Shown here one piece after another: positions 25,444 through 33,036 of a stretch of DNA of 40,885 bases (its first letter is position 1; each line of letters starts with the position of its first letter). Under the pieces are notes generated by a model. The model was not told where the DNA came from. It ran no database searches and saw only the letters and a program-made list of their open reading frames with translations. Source of the stretch: an uncultured beta proteobacterium. Lineage in GTDB: Bacteria > Pseudomonadota > Gammaproteobacteria > Burkholderiales > Burkholderiaceae_C. The position numbers and the translations under genes are program-made. The DNA is taken from positions 1 to 40,885 of the forward strand of contig CAIQVX010000331.1 in the NCBI GenBank assembly GCA_903875275.1, in the 5' to 3' direction.

Positions 25444-28440
25444 TCAGTCCTCGATGTAACGGCTCATACGCACTGTGTTGACGCCCTGGTGGTGTAAATA
25501 GTCAACCCGATCACAAGCGCTTCGAATGATGGTCAAACCAAAACCGCCTTCCGGAAAGACGTCAAAATTGGTTTCCGCGATTTCTTCGGGCGGTGTGAAT
25601 TGATCGCCCAAGTGAATCACCTCGAGCACGAATTCCTGTCGCGCACAGTGAGTGATCAGTTCCACGGGTGCGGACACCAGCACGCCTTCGGCGTGTCGAA
25701 CGATGTTGGTGAAAACCTCAACACTGGCCACCTCGAACATGGCTGCTTCCGCCTCTGGCATGCCGCAGCGCAAGGCCTGCAACCTCACAAACTCGCGAAA
25801 CGCCCGCAGAGACTTCATGTCGATGGCCAGTTCGCAACGAACCTTGCTGCTGTTCTCGGGCGGCTGCATCACCAGGACCAGAGAAACGTCATCATTGATA
25901 CTGACATCACAGCGCAGCAGCTCACGGCGCAGCGAGTGCAGGGCCGCTGCCGGCGTGGCATGCTCCTGGACCAGCCTGCGCACAGTGTCATGGATCAATT
26001 CCCGCCCGATCCGTTCCCCGTTGGGCAAAATGGCATCGGCCATGCCGTCTGAACAAAGGAAAAGCGCGTCGCCGACTGCCAACGGCGCTTCATCCTGAAC
26101 CGACTCGATACGATCCAGCACGCCCAGGGGTGGATGCTGGTTTGGCAACAGCATAGTCTGCCCATCCGCGTGAATCAGGAGGGACTCCTCGTGGCCACAG
26201 CCCACCCAGCTGATGACCTTGCGCGAGCGGTCAATCCGGATGTATGACAGCGTGACGAAGGCTTCCAGGGCCTGCAGGTGTGGTGTCATGGCGTGGTGGA
26301 CCGATGACACGATTTCTATCGGCTGCGGCGCAGCCTGCCCCGATTTCTGTGTCGCCAGCAACTCGGCCAATGACCGACTGAACTGCAACTTGGTGGCCGC
26401 GCCCATCAGTGCTGCCGGAACCCCTTTGCCCATGACATCGCCAGTGATGATGTCGACGCAATGCTCCCCAACCTGGATGACTTCCACAAAGTCGCCATCA
26501 ATCCCCTTGGACGCCTGGTTAAAGCTGCTGAGCCACACATCATTCAGGTTCTGCAGCGGACTCGCAGCCAGCAGCGATTGCTGGATCCGGGTGCCAATTT
26601 CCAGTTCGCGCTGACTGGCCTGTGCGAGTGCCATCTCGGTTCGACGCAGCTGGGAAATGTCAGTTTGTATGGTGATGTACTGCCGGATGCTGCCGTCCTG
26701 GTTCGGAACCGGGACCGTGGTGCTGGACACCCAGTAGTTGCCGCCGTCGCGTCGACGCAGAGACAGTTCGCCATGCCAGACCTCCCCCAGCGCGTGGGCC
26801 GAGCGCATTTCAGCGTAGGCAACCGGGTTGAGCCGTTCCCGAAGCTTGTAGTATTTCTTTCCCAACAACTCGTCTTTCGCGAATCCGGAAATTTGAACCA
26901 GCTTGTCATTGGCATAAATGATGGTTCCGTCTACATCCTCGATGCTGACAATGGCGTGCTCATCCAGCGCCATCTTTTGGTGCTCCAGATCCGTGGCCAG
27001 CTCGCGGTACTTGAGCAACAGGTCCGCCTTTTCGCGCTCGTTGCGCTTCTTCTCGCTGATATCACGCACCGAGACTGTGAAGAAGGTCTTCCCGTGTACC
27101 CGCAGCGGAATGATCGTCAGCTCGATCGGAAAGCTGCTCTGGTCTGACCGCATGCCAACGGTTTCGATGCGCCTGTTCAGCCGGTCCAGCACCGGACCGT
27201 CACCGTCGCGCGCAAATCGCTGCATGCCCTCCTGGTGGTCCCGCCGCATGCCTTTAGGCACCATGAAATCATGAAGTGGCTTGCCTACAACCTCGGTCTC
27301 GCTGCGCCCGAACATGGTTTGGATGGCAGGATTGACAGCGACGATGCAACCATCCGAATTCACGGTCAGCATGCCATCGAGGGAGGACTCAAACATCGCC
27401 CGTTGTCGGGCGTCGCTGGCATAGACTGCCTGATGCAGTTCCTCGTTGATGGATTGGTGGCGCTTCAGACTGCGGGTGGTCACCACCGTGAGCGCCGCAA
27501 TCACCAGCAGGGCACCCAGCGCCAGACTTAAAGTCCAGCGCTGCACGCGCATCACGTCGCTCATGACATCGGAAAGCGATGACTCCACAATAAGTGCCAT
27601 GGGCCACTGCGGCAAAATGGCAAATGCCGTGCTGACACTTTCATTGTCCAGACCGGCGCCGATATAACTGCCCCACTCACGGTTCGGAAGATAGTCGATG
27701 AACAGTCTGATCTGACGCAGCGAACTGCCAAGGGGACGCGCCGTATTGCTGGTGGCAACCAGCAGTTCGCCTTCGTAACTCACAAGCGCGACACGAACCG
27801 TCGGATCGCTGGCTGAAGCCTCGTACACCGAGCTGAAGTAGTCAGCGTTGATCAGCGCAACCAGCGTCTGCCCCTGTCCCATCGGTGTACTCAGTCGAAT
27901 CAGCATGGGCAACACATTCAATCTGGAATCAACCGATGCTCTGCGTGCAATGTCGCTCAGGTCACGGCCAGCCAGCATGGGCCCCATTACGACCCTGGAT
28001 GCGTCCGACGTCGTCACACCGAACACACTCATGTCGACTTTGGTTCCAACATTGCCTGGCGAACTGCTGGCAAGCACCTGTCCACCTTCACTGAGTACCG
28101 AGACACTCCTCAATTGGGGGTATCCGCGCACCATACTGACAATCAGCGGCTCCAACTGCCCCGGCTCGCGCGGATCACGCAAATCACGATCTGTCGAAGC
28201 CAGCACCATCAGCATCGACTCGACGGCACTGATCTCGGTGGCGGACTGACGTGCCATCAGCTTCGCCAACTGCTGGAACTGCATCAGGCTTTGCGCCCGC
28301 CGGTCGCTCTTTTGCAAATCGATAAAGCCCAGGCTCAGAGTCATCACAAGAATCGCCAGCAAACCGGCAATGCCGATCAAGTGGGCGCTGTTCAGCCAGA
28401 CTTTCAGGGGTGATGCGCTCTGCGCATTGTGATCGGACAC
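25444..28440 (-). CDS. Membrane sensor with PAS domains, SpoIIE/PP2C phosphatase and RsbW-like HATPase
   Basis: Starting at the GTG at 28440, which has AGGG 5 bases upstream, the product is 998 residues; GTG 28446 is an alternative. Domains: TM1 (about 20-40), a periplasmic Cache-like sensor region (about 45-300), TM2 (about 303-322), PAS1 (about 350-465), PAS2 (about 480-605), a SpoIIE-type PP2C phosphatase (about 615-840) with metal-binding acids including D668 in GDVMGKG and D798 in CSDGMAD, and an RsbW/SpoIIAB-like HATPase (about 860-998) with the N-box EVFTNIVRHA and the G-box GGFGLTII. It should both phosphorylate and dephosphorylate a STAS antagonist, and the gene for one is just upstream at 29304. 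Signals may come through the periplasmic domain and PAS domains. Placement resembles SypE/SypA and HsbR/HsbA, but with a transmembrane sensor instead of a receiver. Confidence 0.9.
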   Translation of the reverse strand: MSDHNAQSASPLKVWLNSAHLIGIAGLLAILVMTLSLGFIDLQKSDRRAQSLMQFQQLAKLMARQSATEISAVESMLMVLASTDRDLRDPREPGQLEPLIVSMVRGYPQLRSVSVLSEGGQVLASSSPGNVGTKVDMSVFGVTTSDASRVVMGPMLAGRDLSDIARRASVDSRLNVLPMLIRLSTPMGQGQTLVALINADYFSSVYEASASDPTVRVALVSYEGELLVATSNTARPLGSSLRQIRLFIDYLPNREWGSYIGAGLDNESVSTAFAILPQWPMALIVESSLSDVMSDVMRVQRWTLSLALGALLVIAALTVVTTRSLKRHQSINEELHQAVYASDARQRAMFESSLDGMLTVNSDGCIVAVNPAIQTMFGRSETEVVGKPLHDFMVPKGMRRDHQEGMQRFARDGDGPVLDRLNRRIETVGMRSDQSSFPIELTIIPLRVHGKTFFTVSVRDISEKKRNEREKADLLLKYRELATDLEHQKMALDEHAIVSIEDVDGTIIYANDKLVQISGFAKDELLGKKYYKLRERLNPVAYAEMRSAHALGEVWHGELSLRRRDGGNYWVSSTTVPVPNQDGSIRQYITIQTDISQLRRTEMALAQASQRELEIGTRIQQSLLAASPLQNLNDVWLSSFNQASKGIDGDFVEVIQVGEHCVDIITGDVMGKGVPAALMGAATKLQFSRSLAELLATQKSGQAAPQPIEIVSSVHHAMTPHLQALEAFVTLSYIRIDRSRKVISWVGCGHEESLLIHADGQTMLLPNQHPPLGVLDRIESVQDEAPLAVGDALFLCSDGMADAILPNGERIGRELIHDTVRRLVQEHATPAAALHSLRRELLRCDVSINDDVSLVLVMQPPENSSKVRCELAIDMKSLRAFREFVRLQALRCGMPEAEAAMFEVASVEVFTNIVRHAEGVLVSAPVELITHCARQEFVLEVIHLGDQFTPPEEIAETNFDVFPEGGFGLTIIRSACDRVDYLHHQGVNTVRMSRYIED

Positions 28441-28445
28441 GGTCA

Positions 28446-28449
28446 CCCT
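28446..28449 (-). promoter_or_regulatory. Ribosome binding site in the stop codon region of the preceding gene
   Basis: AGGG on the minus strand overlaps the TAG stop of the binding-protein gene and lies 5 bases from the GTG at 28440. This supports a start there and tight translational coupling, rather than the longer frame from 28584. Confidence 0.45.
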
Positions 28450-29287
28450 ACTTTGCAACGATGATGTCGCCCAGGCCGTACTTCCTGGCCGCCTTGTCAA
28501 GACGACCATCTGACTTGATGCGGCCGACAAACTGATCAACCTGTGCCAGCCAATCCGTGTCGCCAGGCTTGACCGCATAGGCATAGGGAATGAGACTGAA
28601 AGGCTTCGGCGGTGGCACCAGACGCACCCAATCAGCGCTCGCCATCAGACGGCGACTGTAGGGATAGTCTGTCATGAACACGTCAACACGCCCTGATTCG
28701 AGTTCCTGCTCACGCGTCATGGGTGGCCGGATCACAACCAGTTTCGCCTGCTTGAGTGTGGCCGCCATCACGGGCTCCATGAAGGTCCCAGCCTGAACCG
28801 CAACCTGAATCCCCGGCTTGTCTATATCGTCCCAATTCCGGATGCTACGGCTGGCGCGTGTGGTGATGCCATAGACGTCGCTTTGCAGGTAGGGCTGAGT
28901 GAATTTCAACGATTGCTGCCGCTGCGCTGTGACGCCGACCGCAAACATGGCCACATCACATCGATCGTCCAGCAGATCAGGGATCAGTCTGGCGAAGGAG
29001 GACTCCACGTACTCCAGCCGCACACCGAGGTCCCTGGCAAATTCGCCGGAAAGATCAATATCAATACCGTCGAGTTGCTGATTGCGGGGATTACGAAAGG
29101 TAATGCCATAGTAGTCTGGCCAGATGCAGGCCCGAAGTAGCTTCGCAGTTCGAACACGTTCTGCGACCGCGCCTGCGCCTGCCAAAGGCATCGCCAGCAG
29201 GCTCGCTCCTGCGAGCAGGACCAGAGCACATACCCGACCGCTGGCGCCTGAAAAAAACCGATGTCGTCCTGAGAACTCCACATCCAT
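28448..29287 (-). CDS. Periplasmic solute-binding protein, family 3 (amino-acid type), orphan
   Basis: The ATG at 29287 gives 279 residues. The longer frame from 29341 would overlap the upstream antagonist gene. A basic start (SGRHRFF) and a hydrophobic stretch to an AGAGAVAE-like cleavage region form a signal peptide. The mature part has the SBP_bac_3 fold markers: IDIDLSGEFARDLGVRLEYV, LLDDRCDVAMFAVGVTAQRQ, IQVAVQAGTFME and LESGRVDVFMTDYP. No ABC permease or ATPase gene is near. It sits between the STAS antagonist and the membrane phosphatase/kinase, 7 bases before the latter start. A sensory partner for that protein, or for the hybrid kinase, is more likely than transport. The ligand is unknown. 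Confidence 0.87.
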   Translation of the reverse strand: MDVEFSGRHRFFSGASGRVCALVLLAGASLLAMPLAGAGAVAERVRTAKLLRACIWPDYYGITFRNPRNQQLDGIDIDLSGEFARDLGVRLEYVESSFARLIPDLLDDRCDVAMFAVGVTAQRQQSLKFTQPYLQSDVYGITTRASRSIRNWDDIDKPGIQVAVQAGTFMEPVMAATLKQAKLVVIRPPMTREQELESGRVDVFMTDYPYSRRLMASADWVRLVPPPKPFSLIPYAYAVKPGDTDWLAQVDQFVGRIKSDGRLDKAARKYGLGDIIVAK

Positions 29288-29303
29288 GTTGCAAACGGGT
29301 GGA

Positions 29304-29642
29304 TCAGGCAAAGGACCTGACCGCCTCCTCGCTCGTGTCATGGATGTTGAAGACCCGGTGCATGCGCATCAGTTCAAACAGTGCACGCACGGTCTTGGAC
29401 ATGGCGCACAATTTGAAATCTCCACGCCTTCCGTTGAGCAGGCGCAAACAGGAAATCAGTGCGCCCAAACCGGAACTATCAACAAACTTCACACCTGACA
29501 TGTCCAGCACCACGCGTGTGCGCTCATGCATCATGGACTGCACGGCGTCCCGGAACTCCCGTGCATTGCTAGCGTCCAGATTGTCTTCGTTGAGTTCGAT
29601 GACCAGTACATCGTTGTCTTCAATTTTTCCCTTGAGTTCCAT
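29304..29642 (-). CDS. STAS-domain anti-sigma-factor antagonist (SpoIIAA/SypA-like)
   Basis: The 112-residue product starts at the second of two tandem ATGs (29642), 7 bases after GAAGGA; the first ATG (29645) is only 4 bases away. The long frame from 29852 is mostly shadow of the HPt gene. It is a single STAS domain with the phosphorylatable serine region VKFVDSSGLGALI (Ser56/Ser57), as in SpoIIAA, RsbV and SypA. The HATPase domain of the 25444-28440 protein would phosphorylate it, and the PP2C domain would dephosphorylate it. Its downstream target, an anti-sigma factor or another partner, is not evident in the window. The start lies inside the last codons of the HPt gene (23-base overlap). 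Confidence 0.9.
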   Translation of the reverse strand: MELKGKIEDNDVLVIELNEDNLDASNAREFRDAVQSMMHERTRVVLDMSGVKFVDSSGLGALISCLRLLNGRRGDFKLCAMSKTVRALFELMRMHRVFNIHDTSEEAVRSFA

Positions 29643-30021
29643 CATCGCTTCCTTCTTTGGTTCGGGTTCGCATTGGTTGGACGGTATTACAGCGCGAACT
29701 GGCGTCAAGAATGTGGCCACAATGTGACGAAGTGGCGGCGCGTCTGATCTCTGCCTCGAGTTCGGCCAGCGCGCCATCCAACCCTGCCCTGGCACCTTGT
29801 CGTGCCCTTGTCTCGGCTTCGCGGGCGCAGCGTCCCAGTGGCTCGAAACCAAAACTGGCGGCGCTACCCGACAGTCTGTGCAGTGCGGCGAGCAGGGTTT
29901 CGTTGTCAGGAGCGCTGTGAATTTCGGCCCACCGCAGAGGCAGCCCAGCGACGTAGCGCTGCCTCAAGGCCACAAACTGCACCCCGATCTCCGCAGGCAG
30001 CCCCTCAGTCGGCGAGGCCAC
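29620..30021 (-). CDS. HPt-domain phosphotransfer protein
   Basis: The likely start is a GTG at 30021, 7 bases after GGGAG and overlapping the receiver gene end by 17 bases. It gives 133 residues. The helical region about 15-115 carries the HPt active site ALHRLSGSAASFGF with His48, followed by a GRCAREAETRARQG helix. HPt proteins relay phosphate between a hybrid kinase receiver and a response regulator. Here the hybrid kinase (30397-32235) and single-domain receiver (30005-30400) are the immediate upstream genes. The last 25 residues are low-complexity and overlap the antagonist start. The relay order is inferred; the active-site motif is seen. Confidence 0.82.
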   Translation of the reverse strand: MASPTEGLPAEIGVQFVALRQRYVAGLPLRWAEIHSAPDNETLLAALHRLSGSAASFGFEPLGRCAREAETRARQGARAGLDGALAELEAEIRRAATSSHCGHILDASSRCNTVQPMRTRTKEGSDDGTQGKN

Positions 30022-30400
30022 CACCAAACTCCCAATAAATACGGATGTCCTGTGGCAACCTGATCGGGTCAAATGGCTTGACGATGACACCCGTGGCACC
30101 GTATTGCAGAAGCTCCTCAACTTCGTCCGGCATCGCCTTGGCAGTCAGGAACACGACTGGCACACCTTCCATCGACTGGTGCGACCGCAATGCGGTGAGC
30201 GTCTGCGGTCCGGTCAGGTCAGGCATCATGACATCGAGCAACACCAGTTGCGGCTGGAAGAGTGGTGCCTTTGCAATGGCGCTGTGACCCCCATCGCACA
30301 TGCAGACCTCGTAGCCACCCAAGGTAGCCAGGCTGAATTCCAGAATCATCCGGATGTCCGGATCATCTTCCACACACAAGACGCGACGCAGATCTTTCAT
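30005..30400 (-). CDS. Single-domain response regulator (receiver)
   Basis: The ATG at 30400 overlaps the kinase stop (ATGA). The product is 131 residues, a stand-alone CheY-like receiver. It has the acidic pair in VLCVEDDPD, phospho-acceptor Asp56 in LVLLDVMMPDLTG, a Thr in VFLTAKAMPD and the Lys in VIVKPFDP. No output domain is attached, so it may work by protein contact, as a phosphate sink or as an intermediate in the relay with the HPt protein downstream. The C-terminus overlaps the HPt start. The longer frame upstream to 30580 lies in the kinase gene and is rejected. Confidence 0.88.
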   Translation of the reverse strand: MKDLRRVLCVEDDPDIRMILEFSLATLGGYEVCMCDGGHSAIAKAPLFQPQLVLLDVMMPDLTGPQTLTALRSHQSMEGVPVVFLTAKAMPDEVEELLQYGATGVIVKPFDPIRLPQDIRIYWEFGGGLAD

Positions 30401-32235
30401 GGCAGCTCCTGCCTCCCCACCTTGACGATGGCGGACCGTACCGCGGCCAGTACGTCGTCGCTGGCAGTCTGTGACTTTCGCAGCCACTTCAAGCCCATGC
30501 GATTCACAAATGACTCGTCCACGCTGTCGCTGTACAGAATGACGGGCCTGCCATTTGCCAAGCGCTTCAGCGCAGCACAAAATTCCTCCGCCGCACCCTG
30601 TGCCCGGGGATCCGCAAAAATGATCGGCGCACGATCAAGCCCTTCAAGAGCCTGCGCCCGCTGCAGATCGGAAACTCCCTCCACCCGGCACAGCGATGAC
30701 AGCCAACTGGCCACGCGAAGCCGGGCATCCACATCGGCATCAATGTGCAGCAACCAAGGCGAAGACACCTCGGTACTCACGTCAGCTCGCGAGAACTCGA
30801 CGCTGAAGGTGGCGCCTTCACCAGGTACCGAATCAACGTCGATGCGCCCGCCCATGCGATCGACCAACATGCGACTGATGTACAAGCCCAGACCGGTCCC
30901 ACCCTGGGCGCGCCGGTCGGAACCATCAGCCTGTGAAAACTTCTCAAACAGGCGAAGCCGGAACTTCGGGTCCACGCCCGGTCCCCGATCACGAACTTTG
31001 ACGCGAACCCGGTTCGCAGACCAACCCAGGCTCACGGTCACCATATCGCCCTTGGCCGAATGCTTGATGGCATTGGACAGCAAGTTGGCCATGACCTGCA
31101 GGAAGCGCTCCCCATCAATGCGAACCTGCGGACTGCCTTCCGGTATGTCGGCATTGAGAGTCACGCTGCCCCGTTGCGCGTAGCCCTGGTTGGCCGCCAT
31201 CGCCTCTCTCAGCAGTTCATCAAGCCGCGTCGCTCGCAACTGCAGCACCATCTGATTGCCTTCGAGCTTGGTCAGATCCAGGATATCGTCGATCAAGCGG
31301 CTCAGGCGCTCCCCATTGCGTTTGGCAATTTCGGCCAATGGCACGGCAGCCTTTGGCAAGACACCGGCGGCACCACTGGCCAGGAGGCCCAAAGCACCCC
31401 GGATCGAGGTCAGGGGAGTGCGCAGTTCGTGGCTGACTGTGGCCAGAAACTCATCTTTCATGCGTTCCACGTGACGTCTCTCGGTCAGGTCCCTGATCAC
31501 CAGGGTATGCTGGACACGGCCCTGCTCAATCCAGTCACTGAGCGCCAGTTCGGCCGGAAACACACGGCCATCCGCGCGCCGCAAGACCAGTTCGCAATGT
31601 GCCGGCAGTTCACCCAAGGGTCGACCCAACGCCGCCTCCACTTGCTGCCCGGTCAGTTGCCCGCTCTCGCATCCAAAAAGACGCGCTGCAGCAAGATTGC
31701 ACTCTTCAATCAGTCCGTCCCCGTCGAAGGTCAACACCGCATCCAGAATATTATCGTGAATGGCGCGCTGGCGCTGTGCCAGCGCCGCCAGGCGTGACTG
31801 CAGGCCCAGCACCCGGGCGTAGTGACGCAACTTGGCCTCCAACAAGCCTGGGCTGATGGGGCGTACCAGATAATCGTCGGCGCCATGCGTCAATGCGTGA
31901 ATGAAGTGCTCTTCGCCTTCCAGCGAAGACGTCACGATCACCGGCAACCAGCGCTCTGTGACCACCTCGCGTATGCGGCGCGTCACTTCAAAGCCGTCCA
32001 TGCCCGGCATCAGGAGGTCAAGCAGCACGACGTCGGGCTCCTGCTCGCGCACCTGCTCGATCGCGGTCTGCCCACTCGCCGCCTCCAGCGCCAGATGCCC
32101 GAGCCCTCGCAACAAGTCGCACAGATGCAGGCGTGAGTCCAGTATGTCGTCCGCCACCAGAACCCGCAAAGCGGACCGAGCCTTGCGGGATCTGTCCACA
32201 GAGTTCACGTCGTAGACGGTTTGGTGCGAAGCCAT
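30397..32235 (-). CDS. Hybrid histidine kinase: receiver-PAS-HisKA-HATPase-divergent receiver
   Basis: The 612-residue cytoplasmic protein has an N-terminal receiver (about 22-140), with Asp73 in VVLLDLLMPGMDG but Arg in place of the near-invariant Lys (DYLVRPIS, about 121-128). It then has a PAS domain (about 155-255), HisKA with His269 in FLATVSHELRTPL, and HATPase_c with N, G1 and G2 boxes (NLLSNAIKHS, VRDRGPGVD, GGTGLGLYISRMLV). The C-terminal about 115 residues form a divergent receiver (LLHIDADVD, IIFADP, VILYSDS, LRKSQ). No membrane helix is present, so signals are probably cytoplasmic or come from partners. It is the first gene of the minus-strand operon, divergent from the priming transferase gene, and is followed by the receiver and HPt genes. 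Confidence 0.9.
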   Translation of the reverse strand: MASHQTVYDVNSVDRSRKARSALRVLVADDILDSRLHLCDLLRGLGHLALEAASGQTAIEQVREQEPDVVLLDLLMPGMDGFEVTRRIREVVTERWLPVIVTSSLEGEEHFIHALTHGADDYLVRPISPGLLEAKLRHYARVLGLQSRLAALAQRQRAIHDNILDAVLTFDGDGLIEECNLAAARLFGCESGQLTGQQVEAALGRPLGELPAHCELVLRRADGRVFPAELALSDWIEQGRVQHTLVIRDLTERRHVERMKDEFLATVSHELRTPLTSIRGALGLLASGAAGVLPKAAVPLAEIAKRNGERLSRLIDDILDLTKLEGNQMVLQLRATRLDELLREAMAANQGYAQRGSVTLNADIPEGSPQVRIDGERFLQVMANLLSNAIKHSAKGDMVTVSLGWSANRVRVKVRDRGPGVDPKFRLRLFEKFSQADGSDRRAQGGTGLGLYISRMLVDRMGGRIDVDSVPGEGATFSVEFSRADVSTEVSSPWLLHIDADVDARLRVASWLSSLCRVEGVSDLQRAQALEGLDRAPIIFADPRAQGAAEEFCAALKRLANGRPVILYSDSVDESFVNRMGLKWLRKSQTASDDVLAAVRSAIVKVGRQELP

Positions 32236-32257
32236 CGTGGGCAGTTTAACAAGTCGT

Positions 32258-32271
32258 TGACAATCCTGTCA
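32258..32271. promoter_or_regulatory. Dyad TGACA-N4-TGTCA in divergent promoter region
   Basis: This perfect 5-bp inverted repeat lies in the 94-base space between the kinase start (32235, minus) and the priming transferase start (32330, plus). It overlaps a TTGACA (32257-32262) that could be a -35 hexamer, though no -10 at 16-18 bases is evident. The right arm contains CTGTCAC (32266-32272), the same heptamer as in the repeats before the wza-like gene. Operator role is inferred. Confidence 0.35.
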
Positions 32272-32317
32272 CAACTTGAGCCAGGCAAAGGACTGTAATA
32301 CGAGGCATCCAACGAAC

Positions 32318-32321
32318 GAGG
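32318..32321 (+). promoter_or_regulatory. Ribosome binding site choosing the priming transferase start
   Basis: GAGG ends 8 bases before the ATG at 32330. The longer in-frame reading from a TTG at 32276 has no such site. Confidence 0.55.
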
Positions 32322-32329
32322 TGTCTCCA

Positions 32330-33028
32330 ATGACAGGATCTTCAATGCCCGAGCTCAAAGTACCACTGGCCAACCGCTTGCGCGCACGTCGCGCACGCCT
32401 TGTCTGGTGGTGGTCCACGCGCAAATTGCCACTGCTCAAACGGGCTCTCGATGTCATGCTGGTACTGTCAGCGTTGCTGTTGCTGGCGCCGGTGTTCCTG
32501 CTGGTGGCACTGGCGATCAAACTGTACGACCGGGGCCCGGTGCTGTTTTGGCAGAAACGTGTCGGTCTGCACGGAAAAATCTTCGAATTCCCCAAATTCA
32601 GATCCATGTGTGTCAACGCAGAAGCGGTTCGGGCTGCACTCATGGCCAGCAACGAGCATGGTAGCGAAGGCGTCACTTTCAAGATGAAGCGCGATCCGCG
32701 CATCACACCGGTGGGACGACTCATACGGCGCACCAGCATCGATGAGCTGCCGCAGCTGTGGTGCGTGCTGACTGGCGAGATGAGTCTGGTCGGACCGCGC
32801 CCGCCCTTGGTCGACGAAGTCGCGCGCTACACCATGCAGGAGCGTCAGCGCCTGTCAGTGACGCCAGGCCTGACCTGCATTTGGCAAGTCAACGGACGCT
32901 CCGAAGTACCTTTCCCGCAACAGGTTCTGATGGACATTGACTACATACAGCAACGCTCCATGAGCACCGACGTCAAATTGCTTGCAATGACCTTGCCAGC
33001 AGTGATTCGTGGCCGTGGTGCCTACTGA
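32330..33028 (+). CDS. Priming phosphoglycosyl transferase (WbaP/ExoY-like, monotopic)
   Basis: The 232-residue product carries the complete small phosphoglycosyl-transferase core. It has a re-entrant hydrophobic helix (about 42-64) after KRALDVML, GPVLFWQKRVG, the FPKFRSM motif, the catalytic Asp138-Glu139 dyad in RRTSIDELPQLW, the MSLVGPRP motif (151-158) and the TPGLTCIWQVNGR segment. It would move a sugar-1-phosphate from a nucleotide sugar to undecaprenyl phosphate at the inner membrane face, the first step of repeat-unit assembly. Which sugar is used is not readable. The next gene, which holds a GT26 domain suited to adding the second sugar, begins 8 bases after the stop. The start is supported by GAGG 8 bases upstream. 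Confidence 0.92.
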   Translation: MTGSSMPELKVPLANRLRARRARLVWWWSTRKLPLLKRALDVMLVLSALLLLAPVFLLVALAIKLYDRGPVLFWQKRVGLHGKIFEFPKFRSMCVNAEAVRAALMASNEHGSEGVTFKMKRDPRITPVGRLIRRTSIDELPQLWCVLTGEMSLVGPRPPLVDEVARYTMQERQRLSVTPGLTCIWQVNGRSEVPFPQQVLMDIDYIQQRSMSTDVKLLAMTLPAVIRGRGAY

Positions 33029-33036
33029 GACGTGTC

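Noticed and set aside
28441-28584. Longer N-terminus of the SpoIIE phosphatase from ATG 28584
   Set aside because: It would lie inside the binding-protein gene; the GTG with AGGG at 28440 fits better.
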